A stretch of 30,132 nt of DNA from a virus: IMG/VR virus record IMGVR_UViG_3300010354_000384, positions 1-30,132 of that record. One strand, given 5' to 3'. This document shows positions 1-6,602 of the stretch, in pieces. Made by a program: the position numbers and the translations under genes. How positions within the stretch are numbered: the stretch's first letter is position 1; every line of letters begins with the position of its first letter. The notes beneath the pieces were generated by a model. It had not been told where the DNA came from. It ran no database searches and worked only from the letters and a program-made list of their open reading frames with translations.

Positions 1-531
1 AGCGCCGGGAGCCGTGTAGGGGACGAAGTAGAACCCGCCCGCGTCGCGGAGCCGGAAGGCCCGGAGGTCGTCGAGGACCGCCTGTGCGATCGGTCGGATC
101 GCGTTGTGGTCGAGCAGGGTCGCCGCGCGGAGCGCGTCCGCCCGGAAGGTCGCCGCCTCGTCCGAGATCCCGGAGGAGAGCCACATCGCGCCGACCTTGT
201 CCCACACGACGCGGTCGACCTGCACCCATCCGACTTCGCGCGCTCCGACCTGCTCGCGACGGAGGATGCCGATCGTGATCGCGACGTCGTCCTCGTGCGC
301 GATCTCCGACTTGAACCGCGCCGAGTTGCCGCGACCCGCCCGCCAGGAGCGCGCGAGCGCGCGGACCTCCGAGGTCGCGTCGAGGGAGGCGATCTGTGCC
401 GAGATCCCGGAGGACGCGACGCGCGCGCGGAGGTCGTCCGGCGTGATCGCGATCTCTCGGAAGTTCCACCAGACGAACGCGCCGAAGGTCGGGAGAGAGG
501 TCGTCGAGGGAGAGGTCGAGGGCGAGTTCAT
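1..531 (-). CDS. Partial phage protein, possibly DUF6744-like
   Basis: The frame opens at an ATG (529-531) with GGAG seven bases upstream and stays open for 177 codons to the window edge, so the C-terminus is missing. The N-terminus is low-complexity Ser/Thr/Pro; residues 15-25 are aromatic (FGAFVWWNFRE), followed by an Asp-Asp-Leu helix and an Arg-rich stretch (SWRAGRGNSARF). A core near residues 85-115 reads ILRREQVGAREVGWVQVD, and the visible part ends near GGFYFVPYTAPG. From memory this resembles the DUF6744 family seen in tailed viruses, whose function is unknown; the match is tentative. It heads a transcription unit divergent from the small plus-strand gene, with a candidate promoter at 588-616. 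Confidence 0.75.
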   Translation of the reverse strand, partial: MNSPSTSPSTTSLPTFGAFVWWNFREIAITPDDLRARVASSGISAQIASLDATSEVRALARSWRAGRGNSARFKSEIAHEDDVAITIGILRREQVGAREVGWVQVDRVVWDKVGAMWLSSGISDEAATFRADALRAATLLDHNAIRPIAQAVLDDLRAFRLRDAGGFYFVPYTAPGA

Positions 532-587
532 CGTTGCTCCGTGGTCGAGAGGGTCGAGTTCGGGTGGCGTCCGCCGCCCGTGTCCAA

Positions 588-616
588 GTCTTAGGCGATC
601 CCTCCGCGCGTGCCAA
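588..616 (-). promoter_or_regulatory. Candidate sigma-70-type promoter for the leftmost gene
   Basis: On the minus strand TTGGCA (611-616, five of six to TTGACA) is followed after exactly 17 bases by TAAGAC (588-593, three of six to TATAAT). It lies 57 bases before the ATG at 531. The -10 is weak, so this is suggestive only. The heptamer CTAAGAC recurs upstream of the nuclease gene (complement at 9991-9997). Confidence 0.3.
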
Positions 617-690
617 GCGATCACGAGATGAAAAACGATCTACGCGATCTCGCGCGCCCTGCTCCTCGCGCCTTGCGCGCCGCCTGTTGA

Positions 691-706
691 CGCGACAAGT
701 GTTGCG
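691..706. promoter_or_regulatory. Operator-like inverted repeat in divergent intergenic region
   Basis: CGCGACA and TGTTGCG flank a two-base centre and pair at six of seven positions. The site lies between the divergent starts at 531 and 748, immediately after a TTGACG (687-692) that could act as a -35 for the plus-strand gene, although no good -10 is visible. A regulator binding here could control both directions. Together with the hairpin at 709-725 and a 20-codon open frame at 628-690, this is what the 216-bp gap contains. Confidence 0.3.
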
Positions 707-708
707 GA

Positions 709-725
709 GGAGCCGGAGCGGCTCC
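709..725 (+). other. Short perfect hairpin in leader of the plus-strand gene
   Basis: GGAGCCG (709-715) and CGGCTCC (719-725) are perfect complements around a GAG loop. It sits 22 bases upstream of the ATG at 748, so it would fold in the leader of that mRNA and its first arm could hide a GGAG. There is no T tract, so a simple intrinsic terminator is unlikely. Confidence 0.4.
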
Positions 726-747
726 CGACCACGACCACGGAGCCCCC

Positions 748-882
748 ATGCACAGCGCACACGACCTCGTCCCCCGACAAGCCCCCGACCTCTCCGATCT
801 CTCCGACCTCGTCGACGTCCCGATCCTGCTCCTCGCCTACGTCGCGACCCTCATCGAGCAGGGTCGGATCATCGAGGCGTAG
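748..882 (+). CDS. Small phage protein, 44 residues, only plus-strand gene
   Basis: A 44-codon frame opens at ATG 748 behind GGAG five bases upstream (context CCACGGAGCCCCC, nearly the same as before the divergent gene at 531). Almost every codon ends in C or G, as in the neighbouring genes, which supports coding. The product starts MHSAHDLVPRQ, has an acidic LSDLSDLVD segment and ends in a hydrophobic helix (VPILLLAYVATLIEQG) and RIIEA. The hydrophobic stretch is short for a transmembrane helix and may be amphipathic. The 3' end overlaps the convergent ParB-like gene by 14 bp. Function unknown; its separate orientation suggests independent, perhaps early, expression. Confidence 0.6.
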   Translation: MHSAHDLVPRQAPDLSDLSDLVDVPILLLAYVATLIEQGRIIEA

Positions 883-1597
883 CCGGTCGCGCCCGGAGGA
901 GCGTTCGAGCGATCGACGCGACGACGAGCGAGACGTCCGTGCTTCCGCACCTCTCGGAGTAGGCGGTCCACACCCGGAGGAACCGAGCGTAGGTCTCGTG
1001 GGAGACCTGCCCCCGGAGCGAGCCGATCGAGACGCGCGTGAACCTCCGCTCCGGATACTCCGGAGCCGGAGACACCTCGACGTCCTCGACGTCCTCGTCC
1101 TCCTGCACAGGAGGCACGCGAGGAGCGACCTCTACCTCCTCGATCATCGGACGAGCGAGCCCCTCCTCCGAGAGTGTGAGCAGGCTCGCGATCGTGTCTC
1201 CATCGAAGCCCGTGAGGGTCCAATCCACGGGCTCGTCCGCGAGCGACGAGAGCCCGGAGAGGTAGGCTCCGAGAGCCTCCCACGACCACTCTCCCTCCTC
1301 GTTGTTGTCGCGGATCGCGACGAGGCGCGCGGTCCTCTCGTCGACGTCGAGGACGACGCACGGGACGGTGGCCGTGCGTCCGAGTGTCTCCCGGAGCAGC
1401 GCGAGCCGTTGATTACCGGCTACGACGACGCTCCTCCCTCGCTCGTCTCGCCACACGACGAGCGGACGGTAGAGACCGAAGCGCGCCAGGGAGCGACGGA
1501 GCCGCTCGCGAGCGTCGTCGGAGATCGTGCGAGGGTTGTCCGCGAACTCGACGAGGTCGCGGATCGCGATCTGTTCGATCGTAGTCGTTGTGTTCAC
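869..1597 (-). CDS. ParB-like N-terminal domain protein, copy 1
   Basis: 242 residues from a GTG whose TGA-overlapping context (GTGA) couples it to the upstream copy; GGAGGGAG sits four bases upstream. Residues 10-110 match the ParB/sulfiredoxin N-terminal fold: NPRTIS near 21-26, a helix (RERLRRSLARFG), LVVW, then VVAGNQRLALLR, corresponding to the GxRR-type phosphate-binding loop, and AIRDNNEEGEWSW. An acidic linker (QEDEDVEDVEV) follows and then a C-terminal helical domain. Known family members bind or cut DNA, or hydrolyse CTP in partition; many phage versions are nuclease- or regulator-like with unproven roles. No ParA is nearby, so true partition is unsupported. It is clearly paralogous to the next gene. 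Its 3' end overlaps the convergent small gene. Confidence 0.85.
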   Translation of the reverse strand: MNTTTTIEQIAIRDLVEFADNPRTISDDARERLRRSLARFGLYRPLVVWRDERGRSVVVAGNQRLALLRETLGRTATVPCVVLDVDERTARLVAIRDNNEEGEWSWEALGAYLSGLSSLADEPVDWTLTGFDGDTIASLLTLSEEGLARPMIEEVEVAPRVPPVQEDEDVEDVEVSPAPEYPERRFTRVSIGSLRGQVSHETYARFLRVWTAYSERCGSTDVSLVVASIARTLLRARPATPR

Positions 1598-2322
1598 GAG
1601 GCTCCCTCCGTGTCGAGGACGTCGAGTGCGTGGTCGAGGATCGAGCCCACATCGGTCGCTCCGATCCGCTTCGAGATCGTCTCGAACGCTGTGAGCAGAT
1701 CGCCGTGGATGTGCAGGGGGATCCGTCCACGGATCGCGCCAACGACGAACCTCGTCGTCGCCGGAGGAGCAGGGTCCGGAGCGAACGACGGGTCGACCGG
1801 ATCGCGTGGAGCAGTCACCGGAGACGGGTCTCGCACGGTCCCGGTCGACGGATCGGTTCCGGCCACGAGCGGATCGTCGAGGCTCTCCTCCGGTAGACGC
1901 GCGAGCGCCAGGAGATCGGACACCGTCCGCTCATCAAATCCGGAGAGGGACGCGAGCGACGAGAGGCTCTCGTCCGCGAAGCCGGAGAGGTAGCCGTGGA
2001 GCCGATCCCACGCCCACTCGCCGTCGTGCTGGTTGTCGCGGACGAGCAGGAGACGCGCCTCGACCTCGTCGCCCTCGAACTCGACACAGGAGACGCGGTC
2101 GATCTGCTCTCCGTTGTCACGCATCGAGCGGAGAGCGCGGAGGCGAGCGTTCCCCGCGAGCACCTCGAACCTCCCTCCTCCGATCGAGCGGACGACGAGA
2201 GGAGAGTAGACCCCGAAGGTCCGGATGCTCTCGGAGAGAGCGCGGAGACGGTCCTCCGAGATCGTGCGAGGATTGTCCTCGAACGAGACGAGGTCGTCGA
2301 GCGAAACGTCGAGCGCGATCAC
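1594..2322 (-). CDS. ParB-like N-terminal domain protein, copy 2
   Basis: The GTG at 2322 is chosen because GGAGG lies six bases upstream and the GTGA overlap with the preceding stop matches neighbouring junctions; the frame remains open further upstream but reads through the preceding gene. The product is 242 residues, exactly the length of copy 1. It has FEDNPRTIS, a RALSESIRTFG helix, LVVR, VLAGNARLRALR and VRDNQHDGEWAW in the same order and spacing as copy 1, then a Pro-rich linker and a C-terminal helical region (GDLLTAFETISKRIGATD) resembling copy 1's C-terminus. This indicates tandem duplication followed by divergence. Function is inferred only at the fold level: DNA-binding, CTPase or nuclease. 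Confidence 0.85.
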   Translation of the reverse strand: MIALDVSLDDLVSFEDNPRTISEDRLRALSESIRTFGVYSPLVVRSIGGGRFEVLAGNARLRALRSMRDNGEQIDRVSCVEFEGDEVEARLLLVRDNQHDGEWAWDRLHGYLSGFADESLSSLASLSGFDERTVSDLLALARLPEESLDDPLVAGTDPSTGTVRDPSPVTAPRDPVDPSFAPDPAPPATTRFVVGAIRGRIPLHIHGDLLTAFETISKRIGATDVGSILDHALDVLDTEGAS

Positions 2323-2627
2323 GAAGCACCTCCGAGGAGCAGCGCGAGGGTAGCAAGTCCGGAGAGGAGCGCCAGCGTCGCGAACGACGCCACGAGGAGG
2401 CGAGGCTCCACCCCCGCGACGATCACGCTCCGAGCCTGCTCCTCCGGAGGAGCAGGAGGCCGGAGCACGATCACGAGAGCCGCTCGTCCACGATCCTCGA
2501 CCGCCAGGGTCGCGATGGGAGACCATCCCTCCGCGAGAAGCCCGGAGAGGGTCGGATCCGTGATCGCGCGGTCGATCTCCTCGACGTCGACCCTCACGAT
2601 CCTGCACGGCTGTGCGACGTTACTCAC
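2319..2627 (-). CDS. Small tail-anchored membrane protein
   Basis: 102 residues starting at GTG 2627, preceded by GGAGGATC and overlapping the upstream stop as GTGA. A more distal ATG at 2669 lacks this context. The N-terminal half is soluble, with LLAEGWSPIATLAVEDRG then LVIVLRPP near residue 57; this GW...RP pattern loosely recalls DUF4177-type domains. Residues 77-99 (LLVASFATLALLSGLATLALLL) form a single hydrophobic helix at the extreme C-terminus, so the protein is probably anchored with its domain in the cytoplasm. It is translationally coupled to the unknown gene before it and the ParB-like gene after it. A membrane tether for its cassette partners is possible but unproven. Confidence 0.7.
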   Translation of the reverse strand: MSNVAQPCRIVRVDVEEIDRAITDPTLSGLLAEGWSPIATLAVEDRGRAALVIVLRPPAPPEEQARSVIVAGVEPRLLVASFATLALLSGLATLALLLGGAS

Positions 2628-3052
2628 GATCCTCCTCCCGTCGACGGATCCGCGATCCTCGCGCTCCATCGTTTACGTTTGACGCTGTGGCGCTCGCTCT
2701 CGCCGTCTCTCGTCTCCGCACGCCCCGGAGCAGGGTCGGGAGGAGCGAGCGCCACAGACGGTCGAGGAGCAGGGTCGGACAACCGGATGCGGTTCGGTCG
2801 GATCGGTCCGAGATCCGGTCCGACGATCGCGCATCGAGGGAGACCGAGCCACTCGAACACGACGAGCGGACCTCCGGGCTCTCCGTCCGCCTTGTGCCTC
2901 CGGATGATTCGCTCGAAACTCGTGCGCGCGAACGAGGAGCGTAGGCTCTCGACCGGGATCGTCTCGATCTGCTCGCCTGCTGCGAGAGTGTCGAGCGTGA
3001 GCCCGTTCCCGTTCCGGACGAACCGGAGATCCCGGAGAACCTCGAACCTCAT
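2624..3052 (-). CDS. Hypothetical phage protein, 142 residues
   Basis: Starts at ATG 3052 in an ATGA overlap with the preceding gene, with GAGG 10 bases upstream. Residues 1-75 look compact and folded (MRFEVLRDLRFVRNG, then FERIIRRHKADGEPGGPLVVFEW), ending with RCAIVGPDLGPIRPNRIRL; this could be a small beta-barrel followed by helices. The C-terminal 50 residues are Pro/Arg/Glu-rich, probably disordered, and carry a basic patch (SVKRKRW) that could touch nucleic acid. I do not recognise the family. It lies in the fully overlapping cassette between the 312-residue unknown and the membrane protein. Confidence 0.65.
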   Translation of the reverse strand: MRFEVLRDLRFVRNGNGLTLDTLAAGEQIETIPVESLRSSFARTSFERIIRRHKADGEPGGPLVVFEWLGLPRCAIVGPDLGPIRPNRIRLSDPAPRPSVALAPPDPAPGRAETRDGESERHSVKRKRWSARIADPSTGGGS

Positions 3053-3987
3053 CCGGCGTCGACCTCGTCGACGAGGTCGTCGACCTCGATCCCACCGAGC
3101 GCCTCGCGAACGTGGTCGGTCCGGAGCGTCCACACGCCTCCGGAGGCGGTCGCTCCGGTCGTCCCGTACTCTCGACCGAGCGAGACGAACAGATCGCCCC
3201 AGGACGCCACAACCCCCAACGAGGAGGCGCGGTCCCGGTAGGCGGAGAGGAGGCGGTCCGATGCTGCGACACGGAGACGAGCGACGACCTCGACGTTCGA
3301 GACGTCGAACTGTTCCGGAGTGTCCTCGTAGAGATCCCGGACCGAGATCGAGAGATCCGTCTCGTCCGTGACCGCGCCGAACTTGAACTCCGAGATCCCT
3401 CCGGTGTTGACCCGGAGAGAGACGATCTCGCGAACGTCGCGCCGCGTGGCGACGCTGCTCGCTCCGAACAGCGTGAGTTGCAGGGAGGAGACCGCCAGGA
3501 TCACGCGCTCGTCGAGCGCCTCGCACAGCATCGCGACCTCGTCCGACGAGAGACCACCAACGCGGACGCGGAGGAGGTAGGTCCGCACCTTCGCGCTCAC
3601 GACGACCGTGAGACGGACGATCGCGACGGACCGCTCGAACGCGACCGTCTCCTCGATCCGGTCCGGGAGCGAGAGCCGACCGTGGACGTTCATCGAGGAC
3701 GGAGAGCGCCCGAAGCGAGCCGTGTCCTCCCCCCCCTCCGACGCGCGACGCCACAGCGCGCTTGCGCCAGGAACGACCGCGTCGACGACGAGCGCGTCCT
3801 CCTCCGTCTCGATCGGGCACGCGAGATCGAGGTCCGCGAGGAGCCCTCCGGACGCGGTGCCGTCACGGCGGATCCCGATCTTCACGAGGTGGAGAGATCC
3901 GTCCGAGGACGGAGCGAGCAGGTCGATCACGAGAGCCTCCGGGAGCGTTGTAGCCCCCGGACGGATCGACGCGACGGACGAACTCAT
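3049..3987 (-). CDS. Hypothetical phage protein, 312 residues, first of five-gene cassette
   Basis: Starts at ATG 3987 with a long purine-rich GGAGGAGGGGGAGG directly before it. No family is recognised. The protein is mixed alpha/beta: an N-terminal part (ALVIDLLAPSSDGSLHLVKIGIR), a central beta-rich stretch (SVAIVRLTVVVSAKVRTYLLRVRV), an acidic helix (SSDEVAMLCEALDERVILAV), then SLQLTLFGA and a C-terminal helical section. No signal peptide, membrane helix, Walker motif or Cys cluster is seen. It follows the primase-helicase across two hairpins, so it begins a new segment that continues into the small proteins and twin ParB-like genes. A replication accessory or DNA-binding role is possible from position alone. 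Confidence 0.75.
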   Translation of the reverse strand: MSSSVASIRPGATTLPEALVIDLLAPSSDGSLHLVKIGIRRDGTASGGLLADLDLACPIETEEDALVVDAVVPGASALWRRASEGGEDTARFGRSPSSMNVHGRLSLPDRIEETVAFERSVAIVRLTVVVSAKVRTYLLRVRVGGLSSDEVAMLCEALDERVILAVSSLQLTLFGASSVATRRDVREIVSLRVNTGGISEFKFGAVTDETDLSISVRDLYEDTPEQFDVSNVEVVARLRVAASDRLLSAYRDRASSLGVVASWGDLFVSLGREYGTTGATASGGVWTLRTDHVREALGGIEVDDLVDEVDAG

Positions 3988-4008
3988 CCTCCCCCTCCTC
4001 CGGTCGAG

Positions 4009-4050
4009 GGGATCGAGGATCCCGGTCGGGAGAGGAGCCCCTCCCGACCG
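4009..4050 (-). terminator. Double hairpin after the primase-helicase gene
   Basis: Directly after the TAG at 4054-4056 on the minus strand lie two hairpins: perfect 10-bp arms 4023-4032 and 4041-4050 with an 8-base loop, and 6-bp arms GGGATC (4009-4014) and GATCCC (4018-4023) with a 3-base loop. They share base 4023, so they could be alternatives. Neither is followed by a T tract. They could attenuate transcription or protect the upstream mRNA end. Confidence 0.45.
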
Positions 4051-4053
4051 CGA

Positions 4054-6078
4054 CTACCCCGGAACGACGACCTTCATCCCCGCTCGACCGGAGGGGGTGT
4101 CCTCCCACCGATCTCCGAACACGCACGAGAGAGGGTCGAACGCGAGGAGAACCTTCGCCCCAGGAGCGCCGAACTCACTCCTGCACTTGTCGACGTGTAC
4201 CATCGCCGCCGGGAACCCACGCTGTGAGGACGGGTCGAGGCGCTCGACGACGAGACCGAGGTGTGCGTCCTGCTCGATCGCGCTCGCGCCCTTCAAGTCT
4301 CCGATCTGAATCCGGCGTTGTTGCTGTTTGGATAGCCGGTTCGGGTGGCAGATGAGCAGGATCGAGACGTCGTCGTTCACCCCGATGAGCGCGAGACCCC
4401 GGACGATCTCCTCGATCCGCTGCCTCTCGTGCTCGCCTGCTCCGCGAGCGAGGAACCCGAGGTGGTCGACGAGGACGACGCGGACACCGAACCGTCTCCG
4501 AGCGTAGCGGATCGCGTCGCGGACCTGCTCGTAGGTCGTCTCCCCGTAGTGGTCGAGGAGCAGGATCGGGAGAGCGTCGAGCCTCACGAGAGCCTCCTCC
4601 CGCTCCCGCTGCGAGACCTTCGTGAAGTCTCCCCCGACCTCCGCTCGTAGCAGTTTCTGCACCGTCCCCACCGGACGCTGCTCGAACGAGGTCACGAGGA
4701 CCGGCACGCCCATCCTCGCCTGCTCCCGGAGGAGCCACGTCGCCCACGTCGTTTTGCCGTGGCCCGTGTCGCCTGTGACGACGACGAGACCCGCCGGGAG
4801 ACCTCCCACCGCCTCGTCGAGTTTCGAGGATCCGGTCGCGAGACCCCGGAGCGCGTCCGGTCGAGTGATGAGCGCCTCGATCTCGGTCCCCCATCCCCCA
4901 GGTTTCCGGAACTTGATCGCGAGCATCGGCTCCGCCCGATCGATCGCGCGCTCGATCTCCGCCGCCGGATCCCCCGCCGCGAGGCTCTCTCCGGCATCCT
5001 TGCGAGGGAGCCGCACGCGCGAGCACCGATAGCGTCCGAGCGCGTCGGAGAGTTTTTCCGCTCCTGCCTCTCCTGCCTCGTCTCCGTCGTAGGCGAGCAG
5101 GAACGACCCGTAGGGTTCGAGCAGGTCGAGCCACTCCTCCGGCCAGTTAGCCGACGCTCCCGCCGTCCCGCTCACGCAGTTGACGCGGACCCCGTACTCG
5201 TAGAGCGCGATGACGTCGAGTTCACCCTCCGTCACGATCACAGGGATCGCGTGGTCCCCGGAGAGGCGGTGCGCCCCGAACAGGGGGAGAGGTCGACCCG
5301 TGCAAACGCGGTAGGCCTTCCGGACCTCCCCCGTGTTCTTGCAGGCTCCGCACCCGGAGCCGGAGCAGCGGAGACACGACCCCGGAACCGACCGGAACCG
5401 GACCGTCGAGATCCTCCCGGTGTCGTCCCGGAGAGGGATCGAGACCCACCGCTCGACGACCCTCCCGGATCCGTCTCGGATGAGGTGGGCTCCGAGACGC
5501 CACTCCCGGATCGTCTCGTCGGAGAAGCGCCTCGTCTCCGTGAGGTAGGCGAGCGTCTCACTCCCCTCCGGGCTCCGGAGCGCCCGCTCCGCTTCCTCGA
5601 CGAGCCCGTCCCGCCAGGAGAACGGACCGCCGCCTCCGGGCTCCGGAGCCTGCTCCTCCTGCTCCGGAGGAGCGGTCCTCGTCTCGGTCCGCATCCGAGG
5701 AGCGGCTCCTCGAACCTCCGAGACCGCTCGCACGCGCGGACGCTGCTCCGCCGGAGGGAGCGCCCCGATCCTCTCGAACAAGCCGCGAACCGCCTCTCGA
5801 TCCTGCTCTCCGAGTTCACGGAACCTGCGTTTCCCGATCGAGTACGAGACGAGGTCGACGACGTCTCCGGTCGCGTCGCAACGGTGACACTTCCACCCGC
5901 GCTCGTTTGCGGAGAGCCCGATCGGTCCGCGCCGATCTCCGGAGCCCCTCCGAGCCTCTCCGCACGCCACGCAGGGTCCGAGCGACCGGAGCGGTCCGGA
6001 GCGGAGCCCGATCGAGGGAGCAACCGCCAGGATCGTGAGCGAGCCCGTGACCGTCGAGATCCAACGGTCCGCACTCAC
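4054..6078 (-). CDS. TOPRIM primase-helicase (gp4/Twinkle-like)
   Basis: 674 residues from GTG 6078 (GGAGG six bases upstream, GTGA overlap with the preceding stop). A zinc ribbon is formed by C36, C39, C64 and C67. A second Cys cluster C235-C238-C243-C246 (CLRCSGSGCGAC, DnaJ-like) is unusual. The TOPRIM domain spans about 275-360, with E284 in IVTEGELD and D331/D333 in AYDGDEAG. The hexameric RecA-like helicase follows: Walker A GDTGHGKTT (436-444), Walker B VVLVDHLG (D538), ICHPN near 577-580 and the DnaB-type GASAIEQDA (597-605). It should prime and unwind at the fork. It follows a replisome-organizer-like gene and is the last gene of the replication module before two hairpins. Confidence 0.92.
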   Translation of the reverse strand: MSADRWISTVTGSLTILAVAPSIGLRSGPLRSLGPCVACGEARRGSGDRRGPIGLSANERGWKCHRCDATGDVVDLVSYSIGKRRFRELGEQDREAVRGLFERIGALPPAEQRPRVRAVSEVRGAAPRMRTETRTAPPEQEEQAPEPGGGGPFSWRDGLVEEAERALRSPEGSETLAYLTETRRFSDETIREWRLGAHLIRDGSGRVVERWVSIPLRDDTGRISTVRFRSVPGSCLRCSGSGCGACKNTGEVRKAYRVCTGRPLPLFGAHRLSGDHAIPVIVTEGELDVIALYEYGVRVNCVSGTAGASANWPEEWLDLLEPYGSFLLAYDGDEAGEAGAEKLSDALGRYRCSRVRLPRKDAGESLAAGDPAAEIERAIDRAEPMLAIKFRKPGGWGTEIEALITRPDALRGLATGSSKLDEAVGGLPAGLVVVTGDTGHGKTTWATWLLREQARMGVPVLVTSFEQRPVGTVQKLLRAEVGGDFTKVSQREREEALVRLDALPILLLDHYGETTYEQVRDAIRYARRRFGVRVVLVDHLGFLARGAGEHERQRIEEIVRGLALIGVNDDVSILLICHPNRLSKQQQRRIQIGDLKGASAIEQDAHLGLVVERLDPSSQRGFPAAMVHVDKCRSEFGAPGAKVLLAFDPLSCVFGDRWEDTPSGRAGMKVVVPG

Positions 6079-6602
6079 GAGGCACCTCCACGCCGCCAGG
6101 AGGGGAGAGCCCGGAACAGTTCGCGGACGGGAGGATCCTCCGTCGAGGTCGACCTCTCGACCGCGCTTCGCGAGATCCGGAGCGGAGGTCCGTCCTCGTT
6201 GTCCCACCACCCGTCCTCGCGCGGCTCCTCGTCCGGGTTCGGTGCGACGAGCCGGAACCGACCGGAGACGTTCTCCGTCTCACGCTCCACCGCGCGATCT
6301 CGCCACTCGTGCGCCGCCTCGATCCGCCCCGCGAGTTTTTCCCGACGGAGCAGGCTCGCGAGATCCGTGTAGCGTTTCCGCGAGGGGTTGTCGCCTCGCC
6401 ACCACCGAGGACCGGGATCGTCGCTCTCCGCTGCGTAGCGGACGAGGAGGACGAAGTCGTCGACCTCGTATCCGAGCGCGAGCCGGACCCGGATGAGGTC
6501 TCGCCTCTCGTCGGTCAACCTGCACACCTCCGGTCGAGCCTGCCTCGACCGCCAAGCCTCGAACACGCGCTCGATCTCCTCCGCGCGGACCTGCCTACCC
6601 AT
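6075..6602 (-). CDS. Replisome-organizer / helicase-loader-like protein
   Basis: 175 residues from ATG 6602, chosen for the GGAGG six bases upstream (CCAACGGAGGCGAAG); longer in-frame starts read across the resolvase gene. Residues 5-110 show the layout of phage replication-protein C-terminal domains: VFEAWRSRQARPE, LTDERRDLIRVRLALGYEVDD, then WWRGDNPSRKRYTDLASLLRR and a helix to about residue 105. Such domains occur at the C-terminus of replisome organizers and helicase loaders; here the domain stands alone at the N-terminus. The C-terminal third is acidic and probably flexible (PNPDEEPREDGWWDNEDG). It is coupled to the primase-helicase by GTGA, which fits a partner that loads or regulates it. 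Confidence 0.6.
   Translation of the reverse strand: MGRQVRAEEIERVFEAWRSRQARPEVCRLTDERRDLIRVRLALGYEVDDFVLLVRYAAESDDPGPRWWRGDNPSRKRYTDLASLLRREKLAGRIEAAHEWRDRAVERETENVSGRFRLVAPNPDEEPREDGWWDNEDGPPLRISRSAVERSTSTEDPPVRELFRALPSWRRGGAS

Noticed and set aside
869-2322. Classical plasmid partition system
   Set aside because: No ParA ATPase and no repeated centromere-like sites are visible near the ParB-like genes.
1806-3371. Long plus-strand open frame opposite the ParB-like cassette
   Set aside because: Antisense to well-supported minus-strand genes, Arg/Ser-rich composition, no ribosome site; a GC-rich shadow.
3719-3740. C-run (CCTCCCCCCCCTCC) as a frameshift site
   Set aside because: It lies in the middle of one intact frame with no alternative downstream frame that looks coding.
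4759-6372. 537-codon plus-strand frame opposite the primase-helicase
   Set aside because: The minus strand carries unmistakable zinc, TOPRIM and Walker motifs; the plus frame has none and is low-complexity.
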